Shown: one piece after another, positions 9,554-17,451 of the stretch
Position numbering within the stretch: position 1 is the first letter of the stretch
Layout: each line of letters opens with the position of its first letter
DNA from: Enterobacter soli ATCC BAA-2102
Lineage (GTDB): Bacteria; Pseudomonadota; Gammaproteobacteria; Enterobacterales; Enterobacteriaceae
Length of the DNA: 64,000 bases
Assembly: GCF_001654845.1 (NCBI RefSeq)
Contig: NZ_LXES01000040.1
Span: 300,341-364,340 of the forward strand
Reading direction: 5' to 3'
Made by a program: the position numbers and the translations under genes
Notes under the pieces: generated by a model
Databases searched by the model: none
What the model was told of the DNA's origin: nothing
What the model saw: only the letters and a program-made list of their open reading frames with translations

Positions 9554-10170
9554 CCCTCGCTGAAAGCTGCCCATATCGCATTGCCATTCCACACGGCGCC
9601 ATAGATGGCGACGACAAGCATAAACAGCGCGGTTGCCAGCCGGATGGCGCGCTCGTAGCGAAGCGACACGTAGCGCCTGACGGCAATGATCCACAAGGTG
9701 AGGATCAGGAGATCCAGCGCAATCCAGATGAGCGTCAACAGGGTAATGCTCTGGGCAAAATTGCGCGTAACCGGCACGAACTGCGGGAAGAAAGCGACAA
9801 AAAAGAGAATATCTTTTGGGTTGGCGATAGCGGTTAAAAAACCGGTAAGAAAGCCGCCTTGCCGCGCCGATGTTGCCGTTGTGGGCTGCAGGTGTGTCAG
9901 CATCCCAATCCCCATCCAGCCAATAAACAGCGCGCCGATAAAACCCACCCCTGCCAGACTTAACGGGTGAATATCCACGATGCCCGCCAGTATCATCACC
10001 GCCATCGTCAGTAAAACCAGAGACGCCAGATTGGTTCCGGCAAGCGTAATAAAGGCACGTCTGTAGCCGTCCCGTACCGCGGTGTGGGTGACTAACGCAA
10101 TAACAGGGCCGGGGGTGATAAGCAACAGCACCACCGCCAGCAGATATGTACCCAGTAGCGACATCGCCAT
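9550..10170 (-). CDS. LysE/RhtB-family amino acid exporter
   Basis: 206 residues, the typical RhtB size, with about six membrane segments. The N-terminal signature (LLLITPGPVIALVTHTAVRDG) and the segment DILFFVAFFPQFVP are hallmarks of LysE-type efflux proteins, which export amino acids or related metabolites across the inner membrane. The start ATG 10170 is eight bases after AAGGA. Divergent from a GcvA-like LysR gene, which probably regulates it. The substrate cannot be told from the sequence. Confidence 0.9.
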   Translation of the reverse strand: MAMSLLGTYLLAVVLLLITPGPVIALVTHTAVRDGYRRAFITLAGTNLASLVLLTMAVMILAGIVDIHPLSLAGVGFIGALFIGWMGIGMLTHLQPTTATSARQGGFLTGFLTAIANPKDILFFVAFFPQFVPVTRNFAQSITLLTLIWIALDLLILTLWIIAVRRYVSLRYERAIRLATALFMLVVAIYGAVWNGNAIWAAFSEG

Positions 10171-10252
10171 GAAGGGGGTTCCTTTTGTGAAGAGTGGCAG
10201 GTAGTGTCGGTAAAATTCGCTGCATTGAAAAACGGAAAATCCTGCGCTTTAA

Positions 10253-10269
10253 TGTGAGTTAAACTCACA
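10253..10269. promoter_or_regulatory. 17-bp perfect palindrome abutting a LysR start codon
   Basis: TGTGAGT-TAA-ACTCACA ends one base before the ATG of the GcvA-like regulator and fills the place where its ribosome site would be. A self-regulatory operator, or a site for the divergent exporter gene, is the simplest reading. Confidence 0.5.
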
Positions 10270-11181
10270 ATGAGCAATGCGATGCCATCACCACTTCCCC
10301 CTTTGTATGCGCTACGGGCATTTGATGTCGCCGCCCTGTATGGTTCGTTCACCCGGGCCGCGCAAACGCTGCACGTCACGCCTGGCGCCGTCAGCAGACA
10401 TATCCGCACGCTGGAGGAGAGTTTTCAGTGTCAGCTATTCGTGCGCAAAGGACCGGCTGTAGAGCTGACCGATGCCGGGCGCGCATTAGCCAGCCAGCTG
10501 AGGCAGGGGTTCGCCACTCTGGAGAGCGCCTGCGACGCATTTCGGGCTACCCGACACGCGCTGCGCTTAAAAGCGCCTTCAACCCTGACGCTGAACTGGC
10601 TGCTGAATACCATGAAGGTATTTGTTGAGAAATACTCAACACCGGAGGTGAGTGTTTCTAGCGTCTGGATGGATGTTGATAAAGTCGATTTTCATCAGGA
10701 GCCGTTCGACTGCGCAATTTTGCTTGGCAACGGCCAGTTTGGGGAGCAGACATGTTCACAGCTGCTGTTTGACGAATGGCTTGCCCCGGTTTGCGCGCCA
10801 GGGCTGGTGGATAAGGCCAGAGACAGTCTCCAGACCTGTGAGCTGATCCATCCGTCACCGGATCGCCGGGACTGGCGGCGCTGGCTTAAAGTGTGTTCGC
10901 CTGAGGCCATGCCGGATATCAGCAAAGGAAAGGTTTTCGATACCCTGGATCAGGGAAATCAGGCGGCCGTTGGTGGACATGGCGTTTCGGTAGGGGATGT
11001 AACGCTAAGCCTTCCGGCGCTGGAAAACGGGTTACTGGTGATGCCATTTAGCCAGGCGATTAACACCGGTGATGGCTATTATCTGGTCTGGCCGGAAAAC
11101 AGCCCAAAACAGCAGGGGATAGCGACGCTGTGCGCGTTCCTGCTGGCACAGGTCCCGGATATTAGCGCCTACGTAAAATAG
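10270..11181 (+). CDS. GcvA-like LysR-family regulator
   Basis: 303 residues. The N-terminal segment PPLYALRAFDVAALYGSFTR followed by AAQTLHVTPGAVSRHIRTLE is the helix-turn-helix of the GcvA subgroup, and the rest is a LysR substrate-binding domain. Divergent from the LysE-type exporter and likely its regulator. The start at 10270 has no Shine-Dalgarno sequence because the palindrome lies there; ATG 10282 is an alternative. Confidence 0.88.
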   Translation: MSNAMPSPLPPLYALRAFDVAALYGSFTRAAQTLHVTPGAVSRHIRTLEESFQCQLFVRKGPAVELTDAGRALASQLRQGFATLESACDAFRATRHALRLKAPSTLTLNWLLNTMKVFVEKYSTPEVSVSSVWMDVDKVDFHQEPFDCAILLGNGQFGEQTCSQLLFDEWLAPVCAPGLVDKARDSLQTCELIHPSPDRRDWRRWLKVCSPEAMPDISKGKVFDTLDQGNQAAVGGHGVSVGDVTLSLPALENGLLVMPFSQAINTGDGYYLVWPENSPKQQGIATLCAFLLAQVPDISAYVK

Positions 11182-11201
11182 CGGGCGATCTCATCGCCCG
11201 C
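11181..11201. terminator. bidirectional hairpin terminator
   Basis: GCGGGCGA-tctca-TCGCCCGC between the convergent LysR and chemoreceptor genes. On the minus strand the stem is followed by TATTTTAC, a weak T-rich tail serving the chemoreceptor gene. Confidence 0.5.
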
Positions 11202-11208
11202 GTATACC

Positions 11209-12873
11209 TTAAAAGGTTTCCCAGTTGCCGTCTGCCACGCTTGCCGTGGCGGTTGCCGGGCGTAACAGCTGCGGTGTTTTCACATTCTTCGGGCGTGGTG
11301 CCGCGGCCTGGTCTTTGGCATTCAGACGGAATGCGGCAACGGCCTGGCGCAACTGCTCGGACTGATCTTCCAGCGCTGCGGCTGCGGTTGCAGATTCCTG
11401 TACCAGGGCGGCGTTTTGCTGCGTCACGCTGTCCATCTGCGAAACCGCGAGGCTGACCTGCTCAATACCCCGGCTTTGTTCATCAGAAGCCGATGAAATT
11501 TCGCCCATAATGTCGGTCACACGGGTGACGGCGGCGACGATCTCGCGCATGGTTTCGCCAGCTTCGCTGACCTGCTCAGAGCCGGTGTTGACCCTGCTGA
11601 CGGAGTTTTCGATAAGCCCTTTGATCTCTTTTGCCGCCTGCGCACTGCGGCTGGCCAGGGTGCGCACTTCTCCGGCGACTACGGCAAAACCACGTCCTTG
11701 TTCGCCAGCACGTGCCGCTTCAACCGCCGCGTTGAGCGCCAGAATATTGGTCTGGAAGGCAATGCTGTCGATAACGCCAGTAATGTGGGCAATTTGCTGT
11801 GAACTGTCAGAAATCTCGGTCATGGTGCGCACCACGTTATCCACCACCTGACCACCGCGCGCGGCAGTTTCGGAGGCGTTTTTCGCCAGTAACGTGGCCT
11901 GACGCGCGTTATCGGAGTTCTGTTTCACCGTTGCGGTTAACTCTTCCATGCTGGCGGCGGTTTCTTCCAGCGAGGCCGCCTGCTGCTCGGTACGGGCAGA
12001 CAGGTCATTGCTCCCGGCGGCAATTTCACCTGCGCCAGTGTAAATCGAGTCGGTACTGCCGCGTACGGCGCTGACCGTGCTGACCAGCGACTGCTGCATT
12101 TCGTGCAGACCCACCGCCAGCTGGCCCATTTCGTTACGGCTACCCAGGGTGATGTTATGCGTCAGATCGCCACCTGCGATGGTGCGAATATGGTTCATAA
12201 TGATCTTCAGCGGTTTTAACAGCAGGTGTTGCAGGCCCTGCCAGATAATCACCAGCACGGCAACCACGGCGAGGAAAATAGCCGCCAGTGTCCACTGCAT
12301 ATGGGTAAAGCTGCTCTGGTTCTCTTCAGCAGCGGCTTTGAGCAAGGTGTTGTTTTCAGCACGCCAGCGGTTATAGACCGCTTCCATATTGTCCTGTGCC
12401 TGTTGGGCATCCAGGTCGCCATAAGCCTGATAGTTATCGTCACGCAGATATTCAATCGACAGGCGCATCACTTCATGCATCTGGCTCCAGGCTTTCTGCA
12501 TCTCTTCGGTTAACGCGGCGTTTTGTCCGCTAACCTGCGGCATTTTCTGCCAGGCGCTGTAATAGGTTTCTGCGTTGCCTAATGACGTACTGGCCGTACC
12601 CAGAAGTTTGTTAATGGCGGCGAGGGACGCGGGATCGCGCTGGTTTTTCAGGTAGCGGATCGCCACACGGGTGACGGTTACGCGGGTTTTCACCAACGTA
12701 TTCACGCTGTCGCTCAGGCTTTCCTGCTGGGCATTGAGCATCCCCGAGTTCTGGAAGTTATGGCGATCGTTGCTGACGGCAGAGTAGAACAAGCCTCCCG
12801 TGACAACTTGCAGCAGACAGAATATGGTGAGAGCAAAGAGAATACCGGTAATCACGTGCAGATTTTTCAGCAT
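11209..12873 (-). CDS. methyl-accepting chemotaxis protein, Tsr/Tar type
   Basis: 554 residues, the normal length of enterobacterial chemoreceptors. Membrane segment 1 is at about residues 7-30; a periplasmic four-helix ligand domain runs to about 190; membrane segment 2 (LAAIFLAVVAVLVIIWQGL) follows; then HAMP and the cytoplasmic signalling coiled coil with the hairpin tip (QTNILALNAAVEAARAGEQG). The protein ends in NWETF, the pentapeptide that tethers CheR and CheB, so it is a high-abundance type receptor. The ligand domain differs from Tsr, Tar, Trg and Tap, so the attractant is unknown. A sigma-28 promoter lies upstream. Confidence 0.93.
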   Translation of the reverse strand: MLKNLHVITGILFALTIFCLLQVVTGGLFYSAVSNDRHNFQNSGMLNAQQESLSDSVNTLVKTRVTVTRVAIRYLKNQRDPASLAAINKLLGTASTSLGNAETYYSAWQKMPQVSGQNAALTEEMQKAWSQMHEVMRLSIEYLRDDNYQAYGDLDAQQAQDNMEAVYNRWRAENNTLLKAAAEENQSSFTHMQWTLAAIFLAVVAVLVIIWQGLQHLLLKPLKIIMNHIRTIAGGDLTHNITLGSRNEMGQLAVGLHEMQQSLVSTVSAVRGSTDSIYTGAGEIAAGSNDLSARTEQQAASLEETAASMEELTATVKQNSDNARQATLLAKNASETAARGGQVVDNVVRTMTEISDSSQQIAHITGVIDSIAFQTNILALNAAVEAARAGEQGRGFAVVAGEVRTLASRSAQAAKEIKGLIENSVSRVNTGSEQVSEAGETMREIVAAVTRVTDIMGEISSASDEQSRGIEQVSLAVSQMDSVTQQNAALVQESATAAAALEDQSEQLRQAVAAFRLNAKDQAAAPRPKNVKTPQLLRPATATASVADGNWETF

Positions 12874-12911
12874 AGCGGTCGTCCGTTATAGGTGCAGGGG
12901 TTGCCCAAATA

Positions 12912-12938
12912 CTATCGACGCAACGAAACTAAACTTTA
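12912..12938 (-). promoter_or_regulatory. sigma-28 (FliA) flagellar promoter for the chemoreceptor
   Basis: On the minus strand TAAAGTTT, then 11 bases, then GTCGATAG. The FliA consensus is TAAAGTTT-N11-GCCGATAA, so the -35 is perfect and the -10 matches at six of eight. It is about 40 bases upstream of the receptor start codon. Confidence 0.75.
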
Positions 12939-12961
12939 ATTTAACTATTGCTTAACTAATT

Positions 12962-12976
12962 GTTCCATTCTGGAAC
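12962..12976. promoter_or_regulatory. 15-bp palindrome upstream of the aldo/keto reductase
   Basis: GTTCCA-TTC-TGGAAC lies 40-54 bases before the start of the YdbC-like gene. It is operator-like; the protein that binds it is unknown. Confidence 0.4.
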
Positions 12977-13015
12977 CTGTTGTAAATCCGGATCATTTTT
13001 ATGAGGAAGGTAGAC

Positions 13016-13882
13016 ATGAGCAGTATTGAGAAAAGCGGGACGTACACGCTCGGGACGCGTACGGTTAAACGACTCGGCTATGGTGCGATGCAGCTTGCCG
13101 GGCCTGGCGTATTCGGCCCGCCGAAGGACAAAAACGCCGCGCTGGCGGTGCTGCGCGAAGCCGTGGAAGCAGGTGTGGATCATATTGATACCAGTGACTT
13201 TTACGGCCCGCATATCACTAACCAGCTTATCCGTGAGGCGCTTCATCCGTACCGGGATAACCTTACGATTGTGACTAAAATTGGGGCGCGGCGGGGTGAT
13301 GACGCCGCCTGGCTCCCGGCATTTTCGGCCCAGGAGCTGACGCAGGCGGTGCATGATAACCTGCGTAACCTCAAACTGGATGTACTGGACGTGGTGAACC
13401 TGCGGATCATGTTCAGCGCTCACGGTCCGGCTGAAGGCTCGATTACCGAACCGCTGACCACGCTCGCGGAACTGCAACAGCAGGGGCTGGTTCGCCATAT
13501 CGGGTTGAGCAATGTGACCGCCGCTCAGGTCGCCGAAGCGCAGAAAATGGTGTCGGTGGTCTGCGTGCAGAACATGTACAACATTGTGAATCGCGGGGAT
13601 GATGCTCTGGTGGATGCGCTTGCCCGGCAGGGGATTGCCTGGGTGCCATTCTTCCCGCTGGGCGGTTTTACGCCACTGCAATCTTCCGGTCTTCAGGCGG
13701 TTGCGGATTCGCTGGGGGCAACGGCGATGCAGGTGGCGCTGGCCTGGTTGCTGCAACGTTCACCGAATATTCTGCTGATCCCGGGGACCTCTTCCGTGGC
13801 GCATTTGCAGCAAAACCTGGCTGCGGCGGATCTGGTGCTGCCGGCTGAGGCAATCAACACGCTGAATGCGCTGGTGGCGTAA
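13016..13882 (+). CDS. ydbC: YdbC-like aldo/keto reductase
   Basis: 288 residues, close to E. coli YdbC (286) along its length (RLGYGAMQLAGPGVFGPP; QVALAWLLQRSPNILLIPGT). An NADPH-dependent (beta/alpha)8-barrel oxidoreductase. Catalytic-tetrad members are visible at Asp58, Tyr63 and Lys88; the usual active-site His position is replaced in this subfamily by VNLR. Related YdbC enzymes reduce pyridoxal, but the substrate here is not shown. The start ATG 13016 follows AGGAAGG; an ATG 15 bases upstream overlaps that ribosome site. Confidence 0.88.
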   Translation: MSSIEKSGTYTLGTRTVKRLGYGAMQLAGPGVFGPPKDKNAALAVLREAVEAGVDHIDTSDFYGPHITNQLIREALHPYRDNLTIVTKIGARRGDDAAWLPAFSAQELTQAVHDNLRNLKLDVLDVVNLRIMFSAHGPAEGSITEPLTTLAELQQQGLVRHIGLSNVTAAQVAEAQKMVSVVCVQNMYNIVNRGDDALVDALARQGIAWVPFFPLGGFTPLQSSGLQAVADSLGATAMQVALAWLLQRSPNILLIPGTSSVAHLQQNLAAADLVLPAEAINTLNALVA

Positions 13883-13892
13883 GCGCGAAAAG

Positions 13893-13920
13893 GCCCGAAG
13901 CAACTTTCGGGCTTTTTTTA
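13893..13920 (+). terminator. intrinsic terminator after the aldo/keto reductase gene
   Basis: GCCCGAA (13893-13899), six-base loop, TTCGGGC (13906-13912), then seven T residues. A textbook rho-independent terminator. Confidence 0.9.
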
Positions 13921-13940
13921 TTGCAACATGTCTTACACTT

Positions 13941-14156
13941 TTACGCCTGTTCGGAGGTGGCTTCTGCCCGGCGATTTTTCCGGTGAAGTGCTAACGCTTC
14001 TGCCACAATCTCCTGCTTGCTCTTGCGCGTTTCATACGCCGTGATCCTGACATACTCCATTAAGTCTGTTTCTACTCTGGCACTTAACATCTTCAGAGCA
14101 GCATCCTTTGCTAAACCGCGAGCAGTGCGTTTGTCCGGATAATCACGGGATGGCAT
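13941..14156 (-). CDS. small ribbon-helix-helix protein
   Basis: 71 residues. The segment ALKMLSARVETDLMEYVRIT followed by AYETRKSKQEIVAEAL reads as a strand-helix-helix of the CopG/Arc type, a fold of small DNA-binding repressors and antitoxins. A GGAGG ribosome site lies just upstream of ATG 14156. It stands alone, with no toxin-sized partner on either side, so an orphan regulator is more likely than a toxin-antitoxin member. It is divergent from the DUF1593 operon and shares a 289-bp gap with it. Function unknown. Confidence 0.7.
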   Translation of the reverse strand: MPSRDYPDKRTARGLAKDAALKMLSARVETDLMEYVRITAYETRKSKQEIVAEALALHRKNRRAEATSEQA

Positions 14157-14315
14157 AGAAAACGTCCTCCAAAATTTTTTTGTTAATTCGTGCTATGAAA
14201 TATGCTCCAGAGTATTTTTTAAGTCAATACACAGTGATTCTTTAGTTACCTTCAATATTTTATTTCTTTTGATTTAAGTCACCAAAAAGTGATCGTTAAG
14301 TGCTTGTGAAGTGGC

Positions 14316-14346
14316 TTTTTAGCGCCGGCTCTGGTGGCGCTAAAAA
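14316..14346. promoter_or_regulatory. 31-bp palindrome upstream of the DUF1593 operon
   Basis: TTTTTAGCGCC, nine-base spacer, GGCGCTAAAAA: an 11-bp perfect inverted repeat 99-129 bases before the DUF1593 start codon. There is no T-run after the stem on either strand beyond the arms themselves, so an operator is as likely as a terminator. The ROK regulator of the operon is the obvious candidate to bind it. Confidence 0.5.
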
Positions 14347-14445
14347 TTCCGCTGTCATCACAGAATCGATCTTTTCTTTTTTACTTTGTTTCCTGTGTTA
14401 ACTATGTTGAAGGCATTCGGTCTATAGCAAAAAAGTGAGAACAAC

Positions 14446-15990
14446 ATGGTGAACCAACAAATCAATAAGGTCGCGAAAGGGGTATTGCTGGCAATGGCAG
14501 GGGTCATGGCATTTGCCGCTCCGCTGGCCATTGGGGCAGAAACGGCGATCGCGCAAGCGGCCGGTAAAGTGCTGCCTTATCAGGAAAAACCGCGCGTCTT
14601 TGTCCTGACTGACATCGGTAATGAACCCGACGATCAGATGTCCCTGACGCGTTTTTTACTGTACTCAAATGAGATGAACGTTGAGGGGCTGGTGGCGACC
14701 ACCTCCACCTGGCAGCGCGAAAAAGTGCACACCGATATGATTGACCTTGTTGTGGGTCACTATGGTGAAGTGCAACCGAACCTGCTGAAACATGCGGCCG
14801 GGTTCCCGACGGTATCTCAGCTTCAGTCTGTGGTGGCACCGGGCCTCGCCAGCTACGGTATGGCGGCAACCGGTGAAGGTAAAAACACCGCCGGTTCCGA
14901 TCTGCTGGTGAAAGCCATTGAGAAAAGTACCGATGCAGATCACCCGCTGTTTATTACCCTGTGGGGCGGGGCGAATACACTTGCGCAGGCACTCCAGGAT
15001 CTCGCTAAAAAACATCCTGCTGATGTTGTTCAGTCGCTGACCCGCAACCTGGTGGCGTATTCCATTTCCGATCAGGATGATGCCGGGTTCTGGATCCGTG
15101 AACATTACCCGGAAATGACCTGGATCGTCGATCCGTCCAGCCAGAATGGCGAAGATTACGCGCGTGCGACCTGGACTGGTATCAGCGGCGACCAGTATTA
15201 CCGTAATGCGCCAGGTGCCGATTTTACGACCGTGTCCCAGCACTGGCTGGATGAAAATATCCGCGGCAAAGGGCCAATGGGTAAAGGCTACCTGAAGTAC
15301 ATGTTCATTATGGAAGGGGATACGCCGTCGTTCCTCGGCCTTATCCGTAATGGTTTAAACAGCGAACGAAACCCGGGCTGGGGCGGCTGGGGAGGGCGTT
15401 ACATTGTGCGCCAGCCGCAGCATGAAACGCACCCTATCTGGAGCAGCGGCGGTGACTTCTATCCGGGCAACCCGAATGCCGCCGATACGGTGATCGGCAA
15501 AGACGGGAAACAATACACCTCGAATCAGGCGACCATCTGGCGCTGGCGCGAAGCTTTCCAGCATGATTTTGCTGCCCGTATGGAGTGGGGCATCAAAGAC
15601 TACGCTCATGCCAATCACAACCCGGAAGTCGTGGTGAACGGTCAGGCGGGACAGCAGGTGGTTTATCTTAAGGCGAAAGCCGGAGACACGCTGACGGTCG
15701 ATGCCGCAGGCGGCAAAGATCCTGACGGCGATAAGCTCAGCTATAACTGGTTCCTGTATCCGGAAGCAGGTTCAGCAAGCTCGCAGCCGGTGGCGGTCAA
15801 AGACGTTCAGGGGCGTCGCGGGGAAGACAATCTCAATGCGCCAGCGGTGCTGACCCTGGGTGAAAATGGCAAACAGAGCGTGCAAGTGAAAGCCCTGCGT
15901 ACCGGAACGGAACACCTGATCCTGGCCGTCACGGATAACGGCAAACCGTCGTTAACCTCTTATCGTCGTATTATTGTTTCCGTCAATTAA
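14446..15990 (+). CDS. secreted DUF1593 nucleoside-hydrolase-like protein
   Basis: 514 residues. A signal peptide covers about residues 1-31 (LLAMAGVMAFAAPLAIGAET), so it acts in the periplasm or outside. The body (about 45-390) has the nucleoside-hydrolase-like loop VFVLTDIGNEPDDQ with Asp56, Asp62 and Asp63, equivalent to the calcium-binding aspartates of those enzymes. It also has WGGANTLAQAL and the DUF1593 landmarks NPGWGGWGGRY and SGGDFYPGN. The C-terminal 110 residues form a cadherin/PKD-like beta domain (DAAGGKDPDGDKLSYNW). The family (also called Sde182 type) is linked to glycan breakdown but has no firm enzymology that I know of. First gene of a probable four-gene operon with a sugar symporter, so a glycosidic or nucleoside-like substrate is plausible. 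Confidence 0.85.
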   Translation: MVNQQINKVAKGVLLAMAGVMAFAAPLAIGAETAIAQAAGKVLPYQEKPRVFVLTDIGNEPDDQMSLTRFLLYSNEMNVEGLVATTSTWQREKVHTDMIDLVVGHYGEVQPNLLKHAAGFPTVSQLQSVVAPGLASYGMAATGEGKNTAGSDLLVKAIEKSTDADHPLFITLWGGANTLAQALQDLAKKHPADVVQSLTRNLVAYSISDQDDAGFWIREHYPEMTWIVDPSSQNGEDYARATWTGISGDQYYRNAPGADFTTVSQHWLDENIRGKGPMGKGYLKYMFIMEGDTPSFLGLIRNGLNSERNPGWGGWGGRYIVRQPQHETHPIWSSGGDFYPGNPNAADTVIGKDGKQYTSNQATIWRWREAFQHDFAARMEWGIKDYAHANHNPEVVVNGQAGQQVVYLKAKAGDTLTVDAAGGKDPDGDKLSYNWFLYPEAGSASSQPVAVKDVQGRRGEDNLNAPAVLTLGENGKQSVQVKALRTGTEHLILAVTDNGKPSLTSYRRIIVSVN

Positions 15991-16007
15991 TTCGGGTATT
16001 AGTGATG

Positions 16008-16032
16008 TCGGGTGCCGGTGGGCACCCGATTT
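16008..16032 (+). terminator. hairpin between DUF1593 gene and symporter gene
   Basis: TCGGGTGCC-ggtg-GGCACCCGA followed by TTT. A strong nine-bp stem with a short T tail in the 72-base gap; it may attenuate transcription or protect the upstream mRNA. Confidence 0.5.
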
Positions 16033-16062
16033 CGCGTTATCGTTAATATTGTCGGTGAACCC

Positions 16063-17451
16063 ATGATGAAAACCGCTCTTGCACCCGCCATCACTCTGCG
16101 AGAGAAGTTCTGCTACGGGCTGGGAGATACCTCAGCGAATATCTTTATGGGCATGACGATGATGTTCCTGTCCATTTACTACACCGATGTGTTTCGGCTT
16201 AGCCCGGTGGCAATGGGCAGCCTGTTTCTGCTGGCGCGTTTTATCGATGCCATTGGCGACCCCCTGATTGGCCTGCTGGCCGACCGAACCCGTTCCCCGC
16301 GCGGGCGTTATCGCCCCTGGCTACTCTGGTTTGCCCTTCCTTATGGTCTGAGCTGTGCCGCCGTCTTTTTCTCACCGGAACTGAGCGCGACAGGGCGTAT
16401 CGTTTACGCCTATGTGACGTACATGGCGCTGGTGCTCAGTTTCAGTCTGGTGGTGGTGCCATATGTGTCGCTCCTCGGGGCGATGTCAGTGGATAGCGAC
16501 GAACGCATTCAAATCAACGCGATCCGCTTCCCGCTTGCCAAACTGGCTTATCTGCTCTGTTCGCTGTTCGTTCCGGTACTTATTGCGCTGTTTGATAACG
16601 ACATCCTGGGATACCGGGCGGTGATGTGCGGCATTGGCGTGCTGTCCACGCTGCTGGTGCTGATTTGTTATTTCAATACCCAGGAGCGCGTTCCCCCGCA
16701 AAGCGTGCCGACGATCGGGGTACGTGAGCAGTTTCGCCACCTGCTGCAAAATGACCAGGCCCTGATTCTGTTTGCTGCTCAGGCCGTTGTTATGGTGATG
16801 AATACGCTAAAGTTTGGTGCGGCCGCCTATTTTGTGAAGTATGTGCTCCAGATGCCCGCCACCTTTTTAAGCCTGATGCTGACGGCCGCCTCGGTGGCCG
16901 GTATTGTCGCCCCGCTGGTGACCGGGTATCTGCTGCGGCACGGGCGCATAAAACGCATCCCGCTGCTGGTATACAGCCAGCTTGCCAGCGCGGTCATCAC
17001 GCTGGCGATGGGCTTTACACCAGCCAGCGCCGTCTGGCCGCATCTGTGGCTCTTTGTCTCTGCCACCCTGATGGCCGAGCTGATTGCGGTGATCCTGTGG
17101 GCAAGCGTCGCCGATGTTGCTGACTACGGTTTTTATCGTTTCGGTGTGCGCATTAACGGCATGATTGGCGGTGGGATGCTGTTTTCCACCAAAGCGGGCA
17201 TGGCCGTGGGCGGGGCGCTGATGGGCTACATTCTGGCCTGGTTTGGCTATCAGCCGGACAATGCGACGGCGGCAATGCCGGAACAGCTTCCGGCATTCAG
17301 AGTGCTGTATATCTGGTTACCAGCCTGTTGCCTGTTCCTGACGGCAGGTATCCTGCGGTTTTACCGGCTGGATGAACAGAAAACGAGAGATGTTATGATG
17401 CGCGCACAGGACGAAACCGGTCGGGCGGAGGCGAAACGACATGGACTATAA
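16063..17451 (+). CDS. GPH-family sugar:cation symporter
   Basis: 462 residues with about twelve membrane segments. The N-terminal half carries the glycoside-pentoside-hexuronide family signature ARFIDAIGDPLIGLLADRTR, followed by GRYRPWLLWFALPYG, as in MelB, XynB/YagG and YicJ. It would import a glycoside or sugar with sodium or protons. I chose ATG 16063 (MMKTALAPAITLREKFCYG), where the conserved family start lies; a GTG 51 bases earlier falls inside the hairpin. It overlaps the next gene by 11 bases and follows the secreted DUF1593 protein, suggesting that it imports that protein's product. Confidence 0.88.
   Translation: MMKTALAPAITLREKFCYGLGDTSANIFMGMTMMFLSIYYTDVFRLSPVAMGSLFLLARFIDAIGDPLIGLLADRTRSPRGRYRPWLLWFALPYGLSCAAVFFSPELSATGRIVYAYVTYMALVLSFSLVVVPYVSLLGAMSVDSDERIQINAIRFPLAKLAYLLCSLFVPVLIALFDNDILGYRAVMCGIGVLSTLLVLICYFNTQERVPPQSVPTIGVREQFRHLLQNDQALILFAAQAVVMVMNTLKFGAAAYFVKYVLQMPATFLSLMLTAASVAGIVAPLVTGYLLRHGRIKRIPLLVYSQLASAVITLAMGFTPASAVWPHLWLFVSATLMAELIAVILWASVADVADYGFYRFGVRINGMIGGGMLFSTKAGMAVGGALMGYILAWFGYQPDNATAAMPEQLPAFRVLYIWLPACCLFLTAGILRFYRLDEQKTRDVMMRAQDETGRAEAKRHGL

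Noticed and set aside
13941..14156. Toxin-antitoxin module
   Set aside because: No toxin-sized frame lies on either side of the ribbon-helix-helix gene.
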